A stretch of DNA of 64,000 nucleotides from Selaginella moellendorffii (Eukaryota > Streptophyta > Lycopodiopsida > Selaginellales > Selaginellaceae), in the NCBI RefSeq assembly GCF_000143415.4, contig NW_003314323.1, forward strand, positions 252,499-316,498. Reading direction: 5' to 3'. The notes under the pieces were generated by a model. The model searched no databases and had not been told where the DNA came from. It saw nothing but the letters and a program-made list of their open reading frames with translations. Both the position numbers and the translations under genes were made by a program. Shown here piece by piece: positions 42,758 to 52,519 of the stretch (position 1 is the stretch's first letter; each line of letters begins with the position of its first letter).

Positions 42758-43579
42758 AACTTTGCGGGCTGGTCACTTTCGTTGATCCCTTCGCTGGAAG
42801 CTTTCGGGTGTATAGTATGACGCATATGGATGGATACGTAGCAAGCAGCAGACAGCGCCAAGCAAGGAACGCAAGAAAAAAAAGAAAGAAAAAAATGGAA
42901 GTTTTTCAGTCCCTTGCTTTTTAAGTAGCTCCTCTCGAGGCCTCTGAAGTGCAGGCTTTCGTTGGGCTTTTTCTGTACAATAAAAAGATTTCTAAGTTGT
43001 GAACAAAGATTTCTTCTGTGAAAACAAAAAATCGTTTTCTTTACCTGGCCAAAGTCGTGATATTTCGGCCGAGAAAATCTGACAGAAGAAATACTTTGTG
43101 GAATTTGGAGCAAAGTTGGAAACGTTTCTGGTCAACTAGTCAACCATCAAAGTCAAAACCTCGAGGTCTGATCGGACGGCCAAGGGAGAAAATTTCAACG
43201 ACTACGACGTGTCCAAGTGGCATCTCAAGCCGCCAACCACGTGTCTATATATATACATTGACTTGCAGACACGTGGCAAAATATCAAACCCGCCATCTGA
43301 AAGCTCAAACGTCAAGCCGCAAAGCCTCTCTTCCAGGTTGGTGAGATATTCAGACATTTTTCTTCATTCTTTTTGTTCTTACTGGATCGCTCCCGCAGTT
43401 TGGAGAGACTTATCTATCAATCATAGACTAAAAGAGTTTTTTTTCTTGTGGACTTGGTTGATTTCTTGGTCCATCTCCATCAATCGATCAAACCAAGACT
43501 TCCCCGCGATTCCTTTTCCACGGAGTAGTGATCGATCGATCAACCGATATCCGATGATATGACCACTGACACCATCTCG
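42758..43579. promoter_or_regulatory. Convergent intergenic region with CACGTG boxes and a TATA-like element
   Basis: Lies between the stop codons of two convergent transporters, yet has a promoter-like cluster: CACGTG at 43,238-43,243, TATATATATA at about 43,246-43,255, CACGTG at 43,270-43,275, and ACGTGTCC at 43,207. On the plus strand it would drive a transcript antisense to the transporter at 43,580-45,307. An AATAAA at about 42,979 suits the 3' end of the upstream gene. Confidence 0.4.
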
Positions 43580-45307
43580 TCAGCCTTGGATCAAAGGGAG
43601 CCCGACCGCGATGACGATGAATGTGGATGGCACTCCAAACGCCAAGTGCTTCCAGAAGGAGAGATTGAACTTATCGCTCTCCGCCCGGCGCGCTTGCTCG
43701 CTCACGATCAAGTTGGCGGCGGAGCCGACGAGCGTGAGATTCCCCGCCACGGTGCTGACCCAGGCCAGGACCAGCCATGCCCGCGTCACGCTCGCGCCGC
43801 TCGTCGCCGCCGCGGACGCCGCCACCCTCGACCCCAGCAGCAGCACCGTCGGGACGTTGGACGCGACGTTGGAGAGGAGCACGACGACGAGCGAGAGGAG
43901 CGCGATCCCGGACACGCTGTCGATCCGCGCGTGGGGTTCCACGGCCTTCCAGAGCTGGCCGGGCGCTCCGGTGCGATTGAAGCCGTCCACCGTGACGAAC
44001 ATCCCCGAGAAGAAGACGAGGAGCGAGTACGAGACTTGATCCAGGCACGGCCCCGCGTCGGAGAAGTCGAGCACGATGAGCACCACCGCCGCCGTGAGCG
44101 CCGTCCACGAGAGGTTGAGGCCGTAGAGCAGCGCCGCCAGCATCGCCAGGGTGACGAGGTAGACGCAAACCTTCCACACTTTCCTCCGGAGCCTGGATGC
44201 GCGTGTTGTCTTTAGCGGCGGCGATGATGGTGGTGGTGGTAGCGCTCCCGCCTCCTCATCGAATTCTTCCGGGACGTGGCTCCGCGTGGATCGTGAGCGG
44301 CGGAAGGAGCTCGAGCTTCTCGAGCTTCTCCGCGATTCCAGGCGGAGGAGATCGTCGATCACTGCCGGGGAGTGGAGCCAGTTTGGCGGATCGTGCTCTG
44401 TTTCCTCTGTTTGCTCCGCGTCCGCGGCGGCGATGGTCTTGCCGGATTCCTGGTAGCTCGAGGGGCTGGCGGCGAGGGGCTGGACGCGGACGAGGCTGAC
44501 GTGGTCGTGCTCGCGGTCGTGATCGTCTTCCGGGAGCTCGGCCACCTTTGGAGCAGCGCCGCCAACTTCTGGCATTTGAATCATCGCCGCTGGCTTGTCA
44601 AGTTGTCCGCCACCACCGCCACCACCACCACTCTCCACGTCTCCAGCGGCGATGGCGTGGCGATCATCGATCTTGGGCAGCGGCTTGAGGCTCTTCCAGT
44701 AGAAGAGCAGCAGGAGCACGGTGTTGACGAAGATCCCCAGTGCCATTGCCGGAAGAACACCCACGAGGAACTTGAAGAAGGAGATCTTGCTCTCCACCGC
44801 GATGACCAGGTTCTGCGGATTGCCAATGGCGGTGGCGGCGGAGCCAATGTTGGAGCTGGTGGCGAGCGCCATGAGGTACGGCAGCACTGGCACGCGGTGC
44901 TGCTTGCAAAGCCTGAGCACGAACTCGGTGAAGATCACGCAAGTGGTGTCGTTCGTGAAGAGCGCGCTGCTCAGCGCCGAGAGGACGCAAATCCGGCACA
45001 GCAGATCCTTCGGGCCGCGGCTCCGCCACGAGAGCCCCGAGCCCAGATACTTGAAGAGATCGGCGCGCTCGAGGTAGACGCTCACGACCATGGTGCCGAA
45101 GAGGAGGCCCAGGATGGGGAGATCGATGGCGTCGAAGGCCTGGTTGGGAGAGATCACTTGGAAGACGACCATGAGCGAGGCGCCGAGCAAGGATCCCGCG
45201 GTTCTGCCAATTGGGAGGAATGGCACTGCTGGGAAGACTGCCAGGATCCAGAACACCGCGAATGCGATGCTCCCCAGCGCGACCTTGTGCGTCGCTGCCC
45301 ATGCCAT
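43580..45307 (-). CDS. Lsi2-like efflux transporter (ArsB/NhaD permease family), intronless
   Basis: A single uninterrupted frame of 575 aa on the minus strand. It has the same signatures as the neighbour: [72 protein letters not shown], and the same end GLPLIQG. The loop between the helix bundles differs: Gly-rich then Arg/Ser-rich ([16 protein letters not shown]) and acidic. Expected plasma-membrane silicic acid/metalloid exporter by homology to Lsi2. Both introns of the paralogue are absent, which suggests intron loss or an RNA-mediated duplication. Very GC-rich, which produces long spurious frames on the other strand. Confidence 0.9.
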   Translation of the reverse strand: MAWAATHKVALGSIAFAVFWILAVFPAVPFLPIGRTAGSLLGASLMVVFQVISPNQAFDAIDLPILGLLFGTMVVSVYLERADLFKYLGSGLSWRSRGPKDLLCRICVLSALSSALFTNDTTCVIFTEFVLRLCKQHRVPVLPYLMALATSSNIGSAATAIGNPQNLVIAVESKISFFKFLVGVLPAMALGIFVNTVLLLLFYWKSLKPLPKIDDRHAIAAGDVESGGGGGGGGQLDKPAAMIQMPEVGGAAPKVAELPEDDHDREHDHVSLVRVQPLAASPSSYQESGKTIAAADAEQTEETEHDPPNWLHSPAVIDDLLRLESRRSSRSSSSFRRSRSTRSHVPEEFDEEAGALPPPPSSPPLKTTRASRLRRKVWKVCVYLVTLAMLAALLYGLNLSWTALTAAVVLIVLDFSDAGPCLDQVSYSLLVFFSGMFVTVDGFNRTGAPGQLWKAVEPHARIDSVSGIALLSLVVVLLSNVASNVPTVLLLGSRVAASAAATSGASVTRAWLVLAWVSTVAGNLTLVGSAANLIVSEQARRAESDKFNLSFWKHLAFGVPSTFIVIAVGLPLIQG

Positions 45308-46130
45308 GATCGCGGAGGGGGAGCTCTTGTTCTATGTGTTCGTGGGATCGTTCGTCTTGCTGGATTGGTGATTGATCGCGGACTTATAGCATGTGGAGGA
45401 GATTTGCTGCTAATGGTGCCAAGGAGAGGCGATGGATTTGTCCGCTTCCAACCTTACAAGTGTTCTTGCGAGGTGGCCGAGATCCAGACCTGCCGAAATT
45501 CGCGTGTCAGTTCGGGTTGGGAGAGGTGATCCTGCGAAAGAGAATCGGGGCAACCGCTAGCATTCAATGCCCGAATCAATCCATTCGCAAACCAAGCGGA
45601 GCTCTCGATCGAGCTCCCACAATCAATCAGCACACGAAAAGAAAGGAATTAAAATGCGCATGCCAAAAGGAAATGCCAGCGAACTCGCGGAGGATCCACG
45701 ATCGGTTTCACGAGCGCCAAGATCTCACGAGATCAAAGCAAAGCAAAAAGCAAGTAGAGATGGATGGATGGATGGAAAGAGAGGGCATACCAATTGGAAA
45801 AGCTTCCAATCCTCCTTAGAAGCCCGTCGTCGTCGTCGTCGTCTCGGTCGTAGTTGAGCACTCACGAGCTCCCCATCGCCGCATTTATAGGAAGACTCCA
45901 TCCCTTCCGCCCCGCAAAACAAATCCTCATTTTAGTCCAGGGCTCCATGGATTAGGGTTTAAGCCCGCCACGTGGCACAGTCTCTGACACGTGTCCAATG
46001 CGTACGGAGCCGCCCGCCGGACGTACGCATGGCTGAGATCAGGCACATCTAGCGGTTGTGGCGACCGCGACCGTCGGATCCCGGGGGGTTCGCTAGATGA
46101 TTCGCGCACAGTGACCCCGCGGCTAGAAAA
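45308..46130 (-). promoter_or_regulatory. Upstream region of the intronless transporter with two CACGTG boxes
   Basis: CACGTG occurs at 45,969-45,974 (in GCCACGTGGC, a perfect 10-bp palindrome) and 45,988-45,993 (in GACACGTGTC, another). The spacing is one or two helical turns. These are G-box/ABRE-type sites bound by bZIP and bHLH factors. They lie about 660-685 bp upstream of the ATG. No other gene is seen here. Confidence 0.5.
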
Positions 46131-47004
46131 TTTTGGAGGTTGGCTTTGACAGTGGTTTCTCTTCTTCTTCTTCTTCTTCGCTCGTTCGCTCGCTCGCTAT
46201 GCTGCTCTGGGAGAAGAAGTATCCATCGATGGGAAACCAATTGCCGCTTTCATCACCGGTCGGATCATAAACGTATGATCCTTTTCACGCGTTTGGAGAC
46301 AATGTTGCCATCGAGCATTTTAAGCCGGGAAAGCTCAAGGGCCACAAGCAGACAGCTGCAATTTGGGCGATGTCGAGATGAGTGTTACAGTGACGTTTGA
46401 ACTTAAAAGAGCATTGTACCTCTCTTGATCGAATTCCTCCGTTAAGTCACGGTAAAACTGTACCTGTCCTGGGCCGGCGAAAGAGAACAACATAGGAAAC
46501 ATTAGAAAACTTGCAAGAAAGGAGAAGTACCTCGTCCATGTCAGTGTTAAAAAAACTTTTTCCTTTTCTTGCTTTCTCTCTTCTCTTTGCTCGAGTGGTT
46601 CACGCTTCCTGTGTCCCGGAAGAGGAGGAGACACTGCTTGACAGCCCCGCGGCATCCACAGCGAATGTCGCAAGTTCATCGAAGCTTGCTCACATTCTCT
46701 CACATTCTCATGTTGGTGAATGATAGCGCCGCTGCGCTACAAGCCAAGACCGTCCAGCCGTCCGGAAGAGACTTTCCCTCCGGCTGATGATAAGAAAGAA
46801 GTTGACACCCAGAGCCGTGATCCCGAGGACATCTGTACAAAACAGGCACACGCGCAGCCTTAGACCGGAAATTTTTAGCCGAAGAAAAACAAGCATAAAA
46901 GGAAAAACAAGTTGCACGAAAAGAAAATCGTGTACCGCCAGTGAGGAAAAAACATACCCCCCGGTGCGTGCGAGATCCGGGGCTGGATTTCGCTTGGCTT
47001 GACC
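46131..47004. other. No recognised gene; exon-like fragments on the minus strand
   Basis: Downstream of the multidrug-export-family gene. On the minus strand GACGAG-GTACTT...CGGCCCAG and AAGAGAG-GTACAAT look like splice sites around 46,412-46,540, but the predicted peptide matches nothing I know and no full gene can be assembled. It may be a 3' UTR. Confidence 0.35.
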
Positions 47005-48068
47005 TCAGTGTTGCGACCTTCCCAAGAATCTGAGAAAGCTCCACATGAATGTAGAAGCTGCGAATAGTGCTGCACCGACCAGCAATGCGGTGTTGAAACC
47101 CACGCTCACCAGCAGGTTGACTAGAATGCCAGCGATGGCGACACCGAAGAAGTTTGCCCAGAAGGAACTCCAGAATGGCATTCCCAGAACCACAGAAGCC
47201 ATGGCACCTGTCCAAGCTCCAGTCCCCGGGAACGGGACTGCCACAAAAAGCATTAGTCCCAGCCACTTAAATTCCTGGATAGGCCCGGCCTTGCGTCTCG
47301 TGTGTTTGTAAATCGAATCCAAAACTTTCCTGGCACTGGAGCTCCTCGCTGTGAGAAACGTAGTTAACTGTTCCATGTAGAGCAGCACCAATGGCACAGG
47401 GATCATATTCCTGCCAAATAGAAAACGCATGTCAAAGCTTGAGACGTGACATGCTTGAATGCTTAGCTATGCATACTAGAAGTTAGAACAAAACAAAACA
47501 AGATCAAGGAAACTATACGTGTGACTTACCCGGCCACCGAGAGACAGTAGACTAGAAGAGGATTCAGCCGCATCCAATACCCGACTGGAATCGCCCCGCG
47601 AAGCTCCAGCACTGGAAGCGTCGCGAGCGCAAAGACGATTGCCTCGTCTGGCCACCGCGAGCTGCGAAGATAATCTGCTATGCGGAGTCCCAGGGCGGAT
47701 GCTCCGATGGAAGAAGACTCGGCGGCTCCTCCAGCCGCGGCATAGGCGAGAAGGTTGCTTGAGAGGATCCACGCAAGGAGCGAAGCAGCGGTCCCTTTGG
47801 CAATGGCAGCGAGAATTTTCTTGCCGCTACCGCTGATTCTGGAGTCCGATGGCCATGAATCGGCGTTTTTTGATGCCGCGCATCGCAGTCGAGGTTGGAT
47901 CTGGATGCCTTGTCTCGAGATCGAGAGATGACTTACTTGAAGAGAAGATTTCGTGATCGGGATGCGCGGCAGCGATGCTAGAGCCTCTGCATTGCACGGC
48001 TGCGACCTCCGCAACTCCGATCCGGCAGCAGCCAAGCTCCAGCGCCCTGCGCTCACGGCAGAGATCAT
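47005..48068 (-). CDS. Small multidrug-export family (COG2426-type) membrane protein, plastid-targeted
   Basis: Exons 48068-47530 and 47410-47005, one 119-nt intron, predicting 314 aa. The first 60-70 residues are Ser/Arg/Ala-rich with few acids, as in a chloroplast transit peptide. The mature part has 4-5 membrane helices with the family blocks LPVLELRGAIPVGYW, NMIPVPLVLLY, FVAVPFPGTGAWTGA and FFGVAIAGILVNLLV. The family name comes from bacteria. The plant function and substrate are unknown. It ends with a short tail RFLGRSQH. Only 66 bp separate its ATG from the stop codon of the PPR gene upstream on the same strand. Confidence 0.87.
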
Positions 48069-48134
48069 CCTGGCACAATAAACCCTAGGACGCCATAGCC
48101 GGGAAGAATATCCAAGAGGGAATAATCTTCTCGT

Positions 48135-49832
48135 TTAAATCCGCCCCAAGAACATGTTTGACAGTAGGACAAAGGTCGCTGGCACGGAGCTCTGGATCGC
48201 TTGATTGCAGCGGAGAAGATCGCTGTGGATGTTGCAGCAGCCGAGAATCGTGTTCCAGGCGATCGACGTGGGCTCGAATGGCATGCTTTCGAAGAGATCT
48301 CGCGCATCGCCCATCTCCCCCACGCGTCCGAATACCCCGATCATACAGCAGTAGTGCTCCAGGATTGGAGCGATCGCGAAATCGGTGCTCATCGACCGGA
48401 AGCACTGGCGCGCGAGATCCATCTGCCCGACGTGGTTGAATCCAGAGAAGATCCCCACGAATGTGAGATTGTCTGGCATCAAACCCTCGAGGAGCATGCG
48501 ATCGAGCAGCTCCAGCGCCTGGATCGTGTGCCCGGCCTGGGAGTGCGCCAGAATCAGGTAATTCCAGGGCCCCCAGCGCGGCTCCGGCATCCGGGAGAAC
48601 ATCTCCCTCGCGCGATCGAGGAGCCCATCTCTGGCATAGGCAGTGATCACCGCGTTCCAGGTCACGGCATTCCACTGCGGCATGAGATCAAACAGCCGCT
48701 GCGCTCCTGCGATGTTTTTGCAATCCGAGTGCCCTGCCACGATCGCGGTCCACGAAACCACGTCGCGAATTGGGGCTCCGTGGAAGAATGCGAGTGATCG
48801 ATCGATCCTGGCGTGCTGGGATGCCGCCGCTGCGATCATCACGTTCCATGCAGTGATCTGGCGATCGGGGAAGGAATCAAACACAGATTCGAGCTCGTCG
48901 AGAGGCGAGCAGCGACGCGCGTGGGCGTGGAGGAGCGCCGAGAAGGTCACGGAAGAGTGTAACGGCATCTTGTCATAAAAGAGTTTAGAAGATTCTAGAT
49001 CCCCAGCTTGGGCATATGCTGCGAGCATGGTAGTCCATGAAACCACGTCGCATATTCTCATAGAAAGAAAGAGACTTCTTGCTTGAGAGACTTTGTAGTA
49101 GAGAATGTATGCCTGTAGCATGGCATTAGACATTGGTAAGCTGGGATCAAGAATGGAGTTAAAGATAGATTCCGCATCTTCCAGATGCCCGTTCTCGGCA
49201 TATGCCATTAGCATCGCTGAAGAAGATACCATGCTAGAGCAGGGCATCTTCGCAAAGAACCTCGCGGCTCCATCTAAATCGCCGCTTTGCGAGCAGCAGG
49301 TGATCATGGTCGTCCATGAGATCACGTCTCTCTCAGCCATCCGATGAAAGATCTTTGTTCCATTGGTCACATCCCCAGCTTGGGCATATGCCAGGAGCAA
49401 AGAGTTCCAAGACACAAGATTGGTCTCTTCCATGGAATCAAAGAATGTCTTCGATTCGCGAAGATGCCCGGCCTGGGCAAGCGCCGCCAGCACCGCGCTC
49501 GCGGATACCACATTGTGCTGCGGCATTCGATCGAACCCCCACTTTGCCCTCTCCACGGCGCCATTTTGGGCATAGGCCGCGAGAAGGATGCTCCACGAGT
49601 AGAGGTTAGGGTTCCTGAGGCCGTGGAAGACGAGCTGGGCTTGATCCAAGCTCCCGCATTTGCCATACATGTCGATGAGGCGATTCGCAAGGTATCGGTC
49701 GCGCGAGAGCCCAGATCGCACGATCTGGCCGTGGATTTCACTGCCCAGGAAGAGATCGCGAGCGATCCCGCAGGATTGGAGGCGTTGAGCGTAGACATTG
49801 ATGGCTTGATGCTCGGTGAGGAAGAATCTCAT
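48135..49832 (-). CDS. Pentatricopeptide repeat (PPR) protein, PLS-type without DYW tail
   Basis: One exon, 565 aa. More than a dozen 31-35-residue repeats with the usual plant PPR wording (LANRLIDMYGKCGSLDQAQ, VVSWTTMLAAYAQAGDLESS, AWNVMIAAAASQH). It ends shortly after an E-like start (AWNTILGCCNIHSDLL) and has no DYW deaminase. PPR proteins bind organellar RNA and act in editing, splicing or stability. The first residues are not a strong transit peptide. Divergent from the V-ATPase c gene, with 154 bp between start codons. Related to the PPR at 50,891-52,489. Confidence 0.92.
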   Translation of the reverse strand: MRFFLTEHQAINVYAQRLQSCGIARDLFLGSEIHGQIVRSGLSRDRYLANRLIDMYGKCGSLDQAQLVFHGLRNPNLYSWSILLAAYAQNGAVERAKWGFDRMPQHNVVSASAVLAALAQAGHLRESKTFFDSMEETNLVSWNSLLLAYAQAGDVTNGTKIFHRMAERDVISWTTMITCCSQSGDLDGAARFFAKMPCSSMVSSSAMLMAYAENGHLEDAESIFNSILDPSLPMSNAMLQAYILYYKVSQARSLFLSMRICDVVSWTTMLAAYAQAGDLESSKLFYDKMPLHSSVTFSALLHAHARRCSPLDELESVFDSFPDRQITAWNVMIAAAASQHARIDRSLAFFHGAPIRDVVSWTAIVAGHSDCKNIAGAQRLFDLMPQWNAVTWNAVITAYARDGLLDRAREMFSRMPEPRWGPWNYLILAHSQAGHTIQALELLDRMLLEGLMPDNLTFVGIFSGFNHVGQMDLARQCFRSMSTDFAIAPILEHYCCMIGVFGRVGEMGDARDLFESMPFEPTSIAWNTILGCCNIHSDLLRCNQAIQSSVPATFVLLSNMFLGRI

Positions 49833-49986
49833 TCATTTAGGGCTTACAGCATGCCAAGTCAGCAAAAACGAAGAGCGAATATTCTGTGAATGGATGGATA
49901 TTCTGGGATTCTTTCTCTTGGGACCTAACCCTAAGGGATAGATCCGGCGTGGATTGCCGGGGAGCAACGCAAGTCGGGGGAGATTC
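49833..49986. promoter_or_regulatory. 154-bp bidirectional promoter interval (PPR / V-ATPase c)
   Basis: The whole space between two divergent start codons. Both genes look intact, so the promoters must overlap here or extend into the neighbour's transcribed part. No clear TATA box was noticed. A plant-typical TTAGGGCTT/ACCCTAA-like (telo-box) pair is near 49,837-49,846 and 49,926-49,935. Confidence 0.5.
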
Positions 49987-50633
49987 ATGGCTTCCACCGA
50001 CGCATTCAGTGGCGATGAGACGGCGCCCTTCTTCGGATTCATTGGCGCCGCGGCAGCTCTGGTCTTCTCGTGTAAGTTCTTGCCTCTCACCGCCATGGCT
50101 GGACTGGATCTAGGGTTGTGGTGCGTGTCTCGGCTGCGCGGCATTGCAATGCCTGAGCTTGGGCCATGGATTCGCCTTCCTGCGCGATTTCCTTGCCACA
50201 ATCCCGAGATTTCGATCCCAAAATTCCCCATTTTCTTATGGAATTTTCTTTGCAGGCATGGGAGCTGCCTATGGAACCGCAAAGAGTGGTGTTGGAGTGG
50301 CATCCATGGGCGTGATGCGGCCGGAGCTCGTGATGAAATCGATCGTGCCAGTGGTCATGGCTGGAGTGCTGGGAATCTACGGCCTCATCATCGCTGTGAT
50401 TATCAGCACGGGCATCAACCCAAAGGCAAAGTCCTACTACTTGTTCGATGGCTACGCTCATCTATCGTCCGGGCTGGCTTGCGGCCTCGCGGGTCTCTCG
50501 GCTGGAATGGCAATCGGGATTGTCGGTGACGCTGGAGTCCGGTAAGTTCGATCGATCAAAAGCCATCTTTTTCTTCGATATCTCCATTGATTGGTTTGTT
50601 TTTCTTTGCAGGGCGAATGCGCAGCAACCCAAG

Positions 50634-50671
<38 letters not shown>

Positions 50672-50741
50672 GGCTTTGGCTCTATACGGTCTCATTGTGG
50701 GAATCATCCTGTCGTCCCGAGCTGGCCAGTCGAGAGGGTAA
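49987..50741 (+). CDS. VHA-c: V-type H+-ATPase proteolipid subunit c (16 kDa)
   Basis: Exons 49987-50071, 50256-50541 and 50612-50741, predicting 166 aa, the usual length. Four membrane helices in two homologous halves ([36 protein letters not shown]). The ion-carrying Glu lies in helix 4 ([18 protein letters not shown]). It forms the rotating c-ring of the vacuolar proton pump in endomembranes. Ends SSRAGQSRG. Highly conserved housekeeping gene. Its position between two PPR genes has no known functional meaning. Confidence 0.97.
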
Positions 50742-50890
50742 GCACAGCAGCAGCAAGATTAAGGTGGTGCATAAGCCAGCATTTTAGCGCTTTTTTTTTT
50801 CTTCTTACTACCTGTATTATTACTATTCCTTCCAATAATCCTCGCTTTTCTCGTATGTTTTGAGCTGTCTCTCTCTCTTTTACGCTATGA

Positions 50891-52489
50891 ATGTCCAGGA
50901 GATCTAGCGGCTTCTTCGATGGCTTAATTCCATTCTATGTGAAGAAGATCCGGGCTTGTTCCAGCTCCAGAGATCTTTCGAGCTGCCAGGAACTCCACCG
51001 CGAGATTGTCAATCAGGGGCTCGGGAAGAACAGGCTGATCGCGAATCTCCTCGTGGGTTTGTATGGGAAGTGTGGCAGCGTCGAGGCAGCGGGGTGTGTC
51101 TTTCGAGAGATCGCGAATCCAAACGTTTTCTCCTGGAACATCTTGGCTGGAGCGTATGCCCAGAATGGGCATAGCGAGAAAGCGAAGGAGGTTTTTGACG
51201 AGATGCCGAGCAGGGATAGAGTGTCATGGGCGACGATCTTGACGGGTTATAGCGGCCATGGTCGGGAAGCAATGGAGATCTTCCAAGCAATGCCTCAGTG
51301 GGATATGGTTTCGAGCAATATCATTCTCACGACAGCTTCGCAAGGGCTGGATCTGGAGGAACTGAGAGCGCTGTTCCAGGCGATGCATCAAAGAGATGAG
51401 ATCTCCTGGACGGGAATCTTGAAACTTTATTCCGTGAATGATCGTTTCGAGGAAGCCAAGCTGGTGTTCTACCGGATGCCACAGCGAGATCTTGTGTGTT
51501 GGACTGTGATGATCTGCGGATATGCCCAGCGTGGGCATATGAATCTAGCTCGGGCAATGTTTCGAGCTATGCCGGAACAGGACGAAGTATCGTGGACTGC
51601 GATGATCCAGGCGTGTGTAAGTCGAGATTTGTTTGACGAAGCGAGGGAGATGTTCATGAGCATGCCCAGGCGAGGGATCGTTCACTGGAACGCGATGATC
51701 CAAGCCCATGTCGAGCGATTCAGAGTGGACGAGGCCGAGCGAATGCTCCACAAGATGGCACAGTGGGATGCTTTTTCGGGGACGATCATGGTGGCGGGGT
51801 TTGCCCAAGCTGGTCGACTCGATCGATCCATGGAAACGTTCCGAGCGATGCGTCGCAGGGTCTCTGTGACTTGGAACGCGATGGTTCACGGCTACGCACA
51901 GAACGGCGAGCTGGATCAGGCCCTGGAGACGCTGGAAAGGATGCCGCGGCACGATCTGGCGTCCTCGACTGGGCTCCTCACCTGGCTGGGGCGGCGCAAC
52001 ATGGCGGAGAAGGCCAGAGATCTCTTCGCCAGGATGCTCGTCCGGGATGATATCGCGTGGAACGCGATGCTCGAGGCGCTGGTGGCGAGTGGAAACATCG
52101 CCGAGGCGTGGGAGTTCTTTGTGGGGGCAATGCCGAGGGACCAAGTCTCGTGGAGCACAATGGTGGCGGGGTTTGCTCAGTGCGGGGAGTGGAGGCGATC
52201 GATCGAGCTGTTTGGAGAGATGCTCCAGAATGGTTTCCATGCCGATGGGATCGGCTTCGTGGGCGTGCTCACCGCGTGTAGCCATGCAGGGCTGGTCTCT
52301 TGTGCGTGCCAGTTCCTAGCTTCCATGCGCGTGGATCATGGAATCTCTCCAGAGCTGGATCACTACGGTTGCATTGCCGATGCGTTTGGACGAGCTGGGA
52401 ACGTGAAAGATGGGCTCGATCTCTTTGCCAACATGCCTGTTCATCCGGACGAGGTGGTGATCAAGTCATTGCTGGGACTATTGGATTGA
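50891..52489 (+). CDS. Pentatricopeptide repeat (PPR) protein, PLS-type without DYW tail
   Basis: One exon, 532 aa, starting 149 bp after the V-ATPase c stop codon. About fourteen repeats (LIANLLVGLYGKCGSVEAAG, VFSWNILAGAYAQNGHSEKA, DEVSWTAMIQACVSRDLFDE and so on). The tail ends soon after the last repeat (PDEVVIKSLLGLLD), with no DYW domain. Predicted organellar RNA-binding factor. It resembles the PPR at 48,135-49,832 in layout and wording. Its stop codon is 30 bp from that of the convergent coiled-coil gene. Confidence 0.92.
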   Translation: MSRRSSGFFDGLIPFYVKKIRACSSSRDLSSCQELHREIVNQGLGKNRLIANLLVGLYGKCGSVEAAGCVFREIANPNVFSWNILAGAYAQNGHSEKAKEVFDEMPSRDRVSWATILTGYSGHGREAMEIFQAMPQWDMVSSNIILTTASQGLDLEELRALFQAMHQRDEISWTGILKLYSVNDRFEEAKLVFYRMPQRDLVCWTVMICGYAQRGHMNLARAMFRAMPEQDEVSWTAMIQACVSRDLFDEAREMFMSMPRRGIVHWNAMIQAHVERFRVDEAERMLHKMAQWDAFSGTIMVAGFAQAGRLDRSMETFRAMRRRVSVTWNAMVHGYAQNGELDQALETLERMPRHDLASSTGLLTWLGRRNMAEKARDLFARMLVRDDIAWNAMLEALVASGNIAEAWEFFVGAMPRDQVSWSTMVAGFAQCGEWRRSIELFGEMLQNGFHADGIGFVGVLTACSHAGLVSCACQFLASMRVDHGISPELDHYGCIADAFGRAGNVKDGLDLFANMPVHPDEVVIKSLLGLLD

Positions 52490-52519
52490 AAGAACAAAGA
52501 TGTATGGAAACGATAGAAA

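Noticed and set aside
43559-44215. 218-codon plus-strand frame opposite the intronless transporter
   Set aside because: It is a shadow of a GC-rich coding strand: charged, low-complexity (Arg/Glu/Asp/His), no domain. The sense frame is a clear Lsi2-like protein.
44372-45529. 385-codon plus-strand frame opposite the intronless transporter
   Set aside because: Same reason. It matches the antisense of conserved helices codon by codon.
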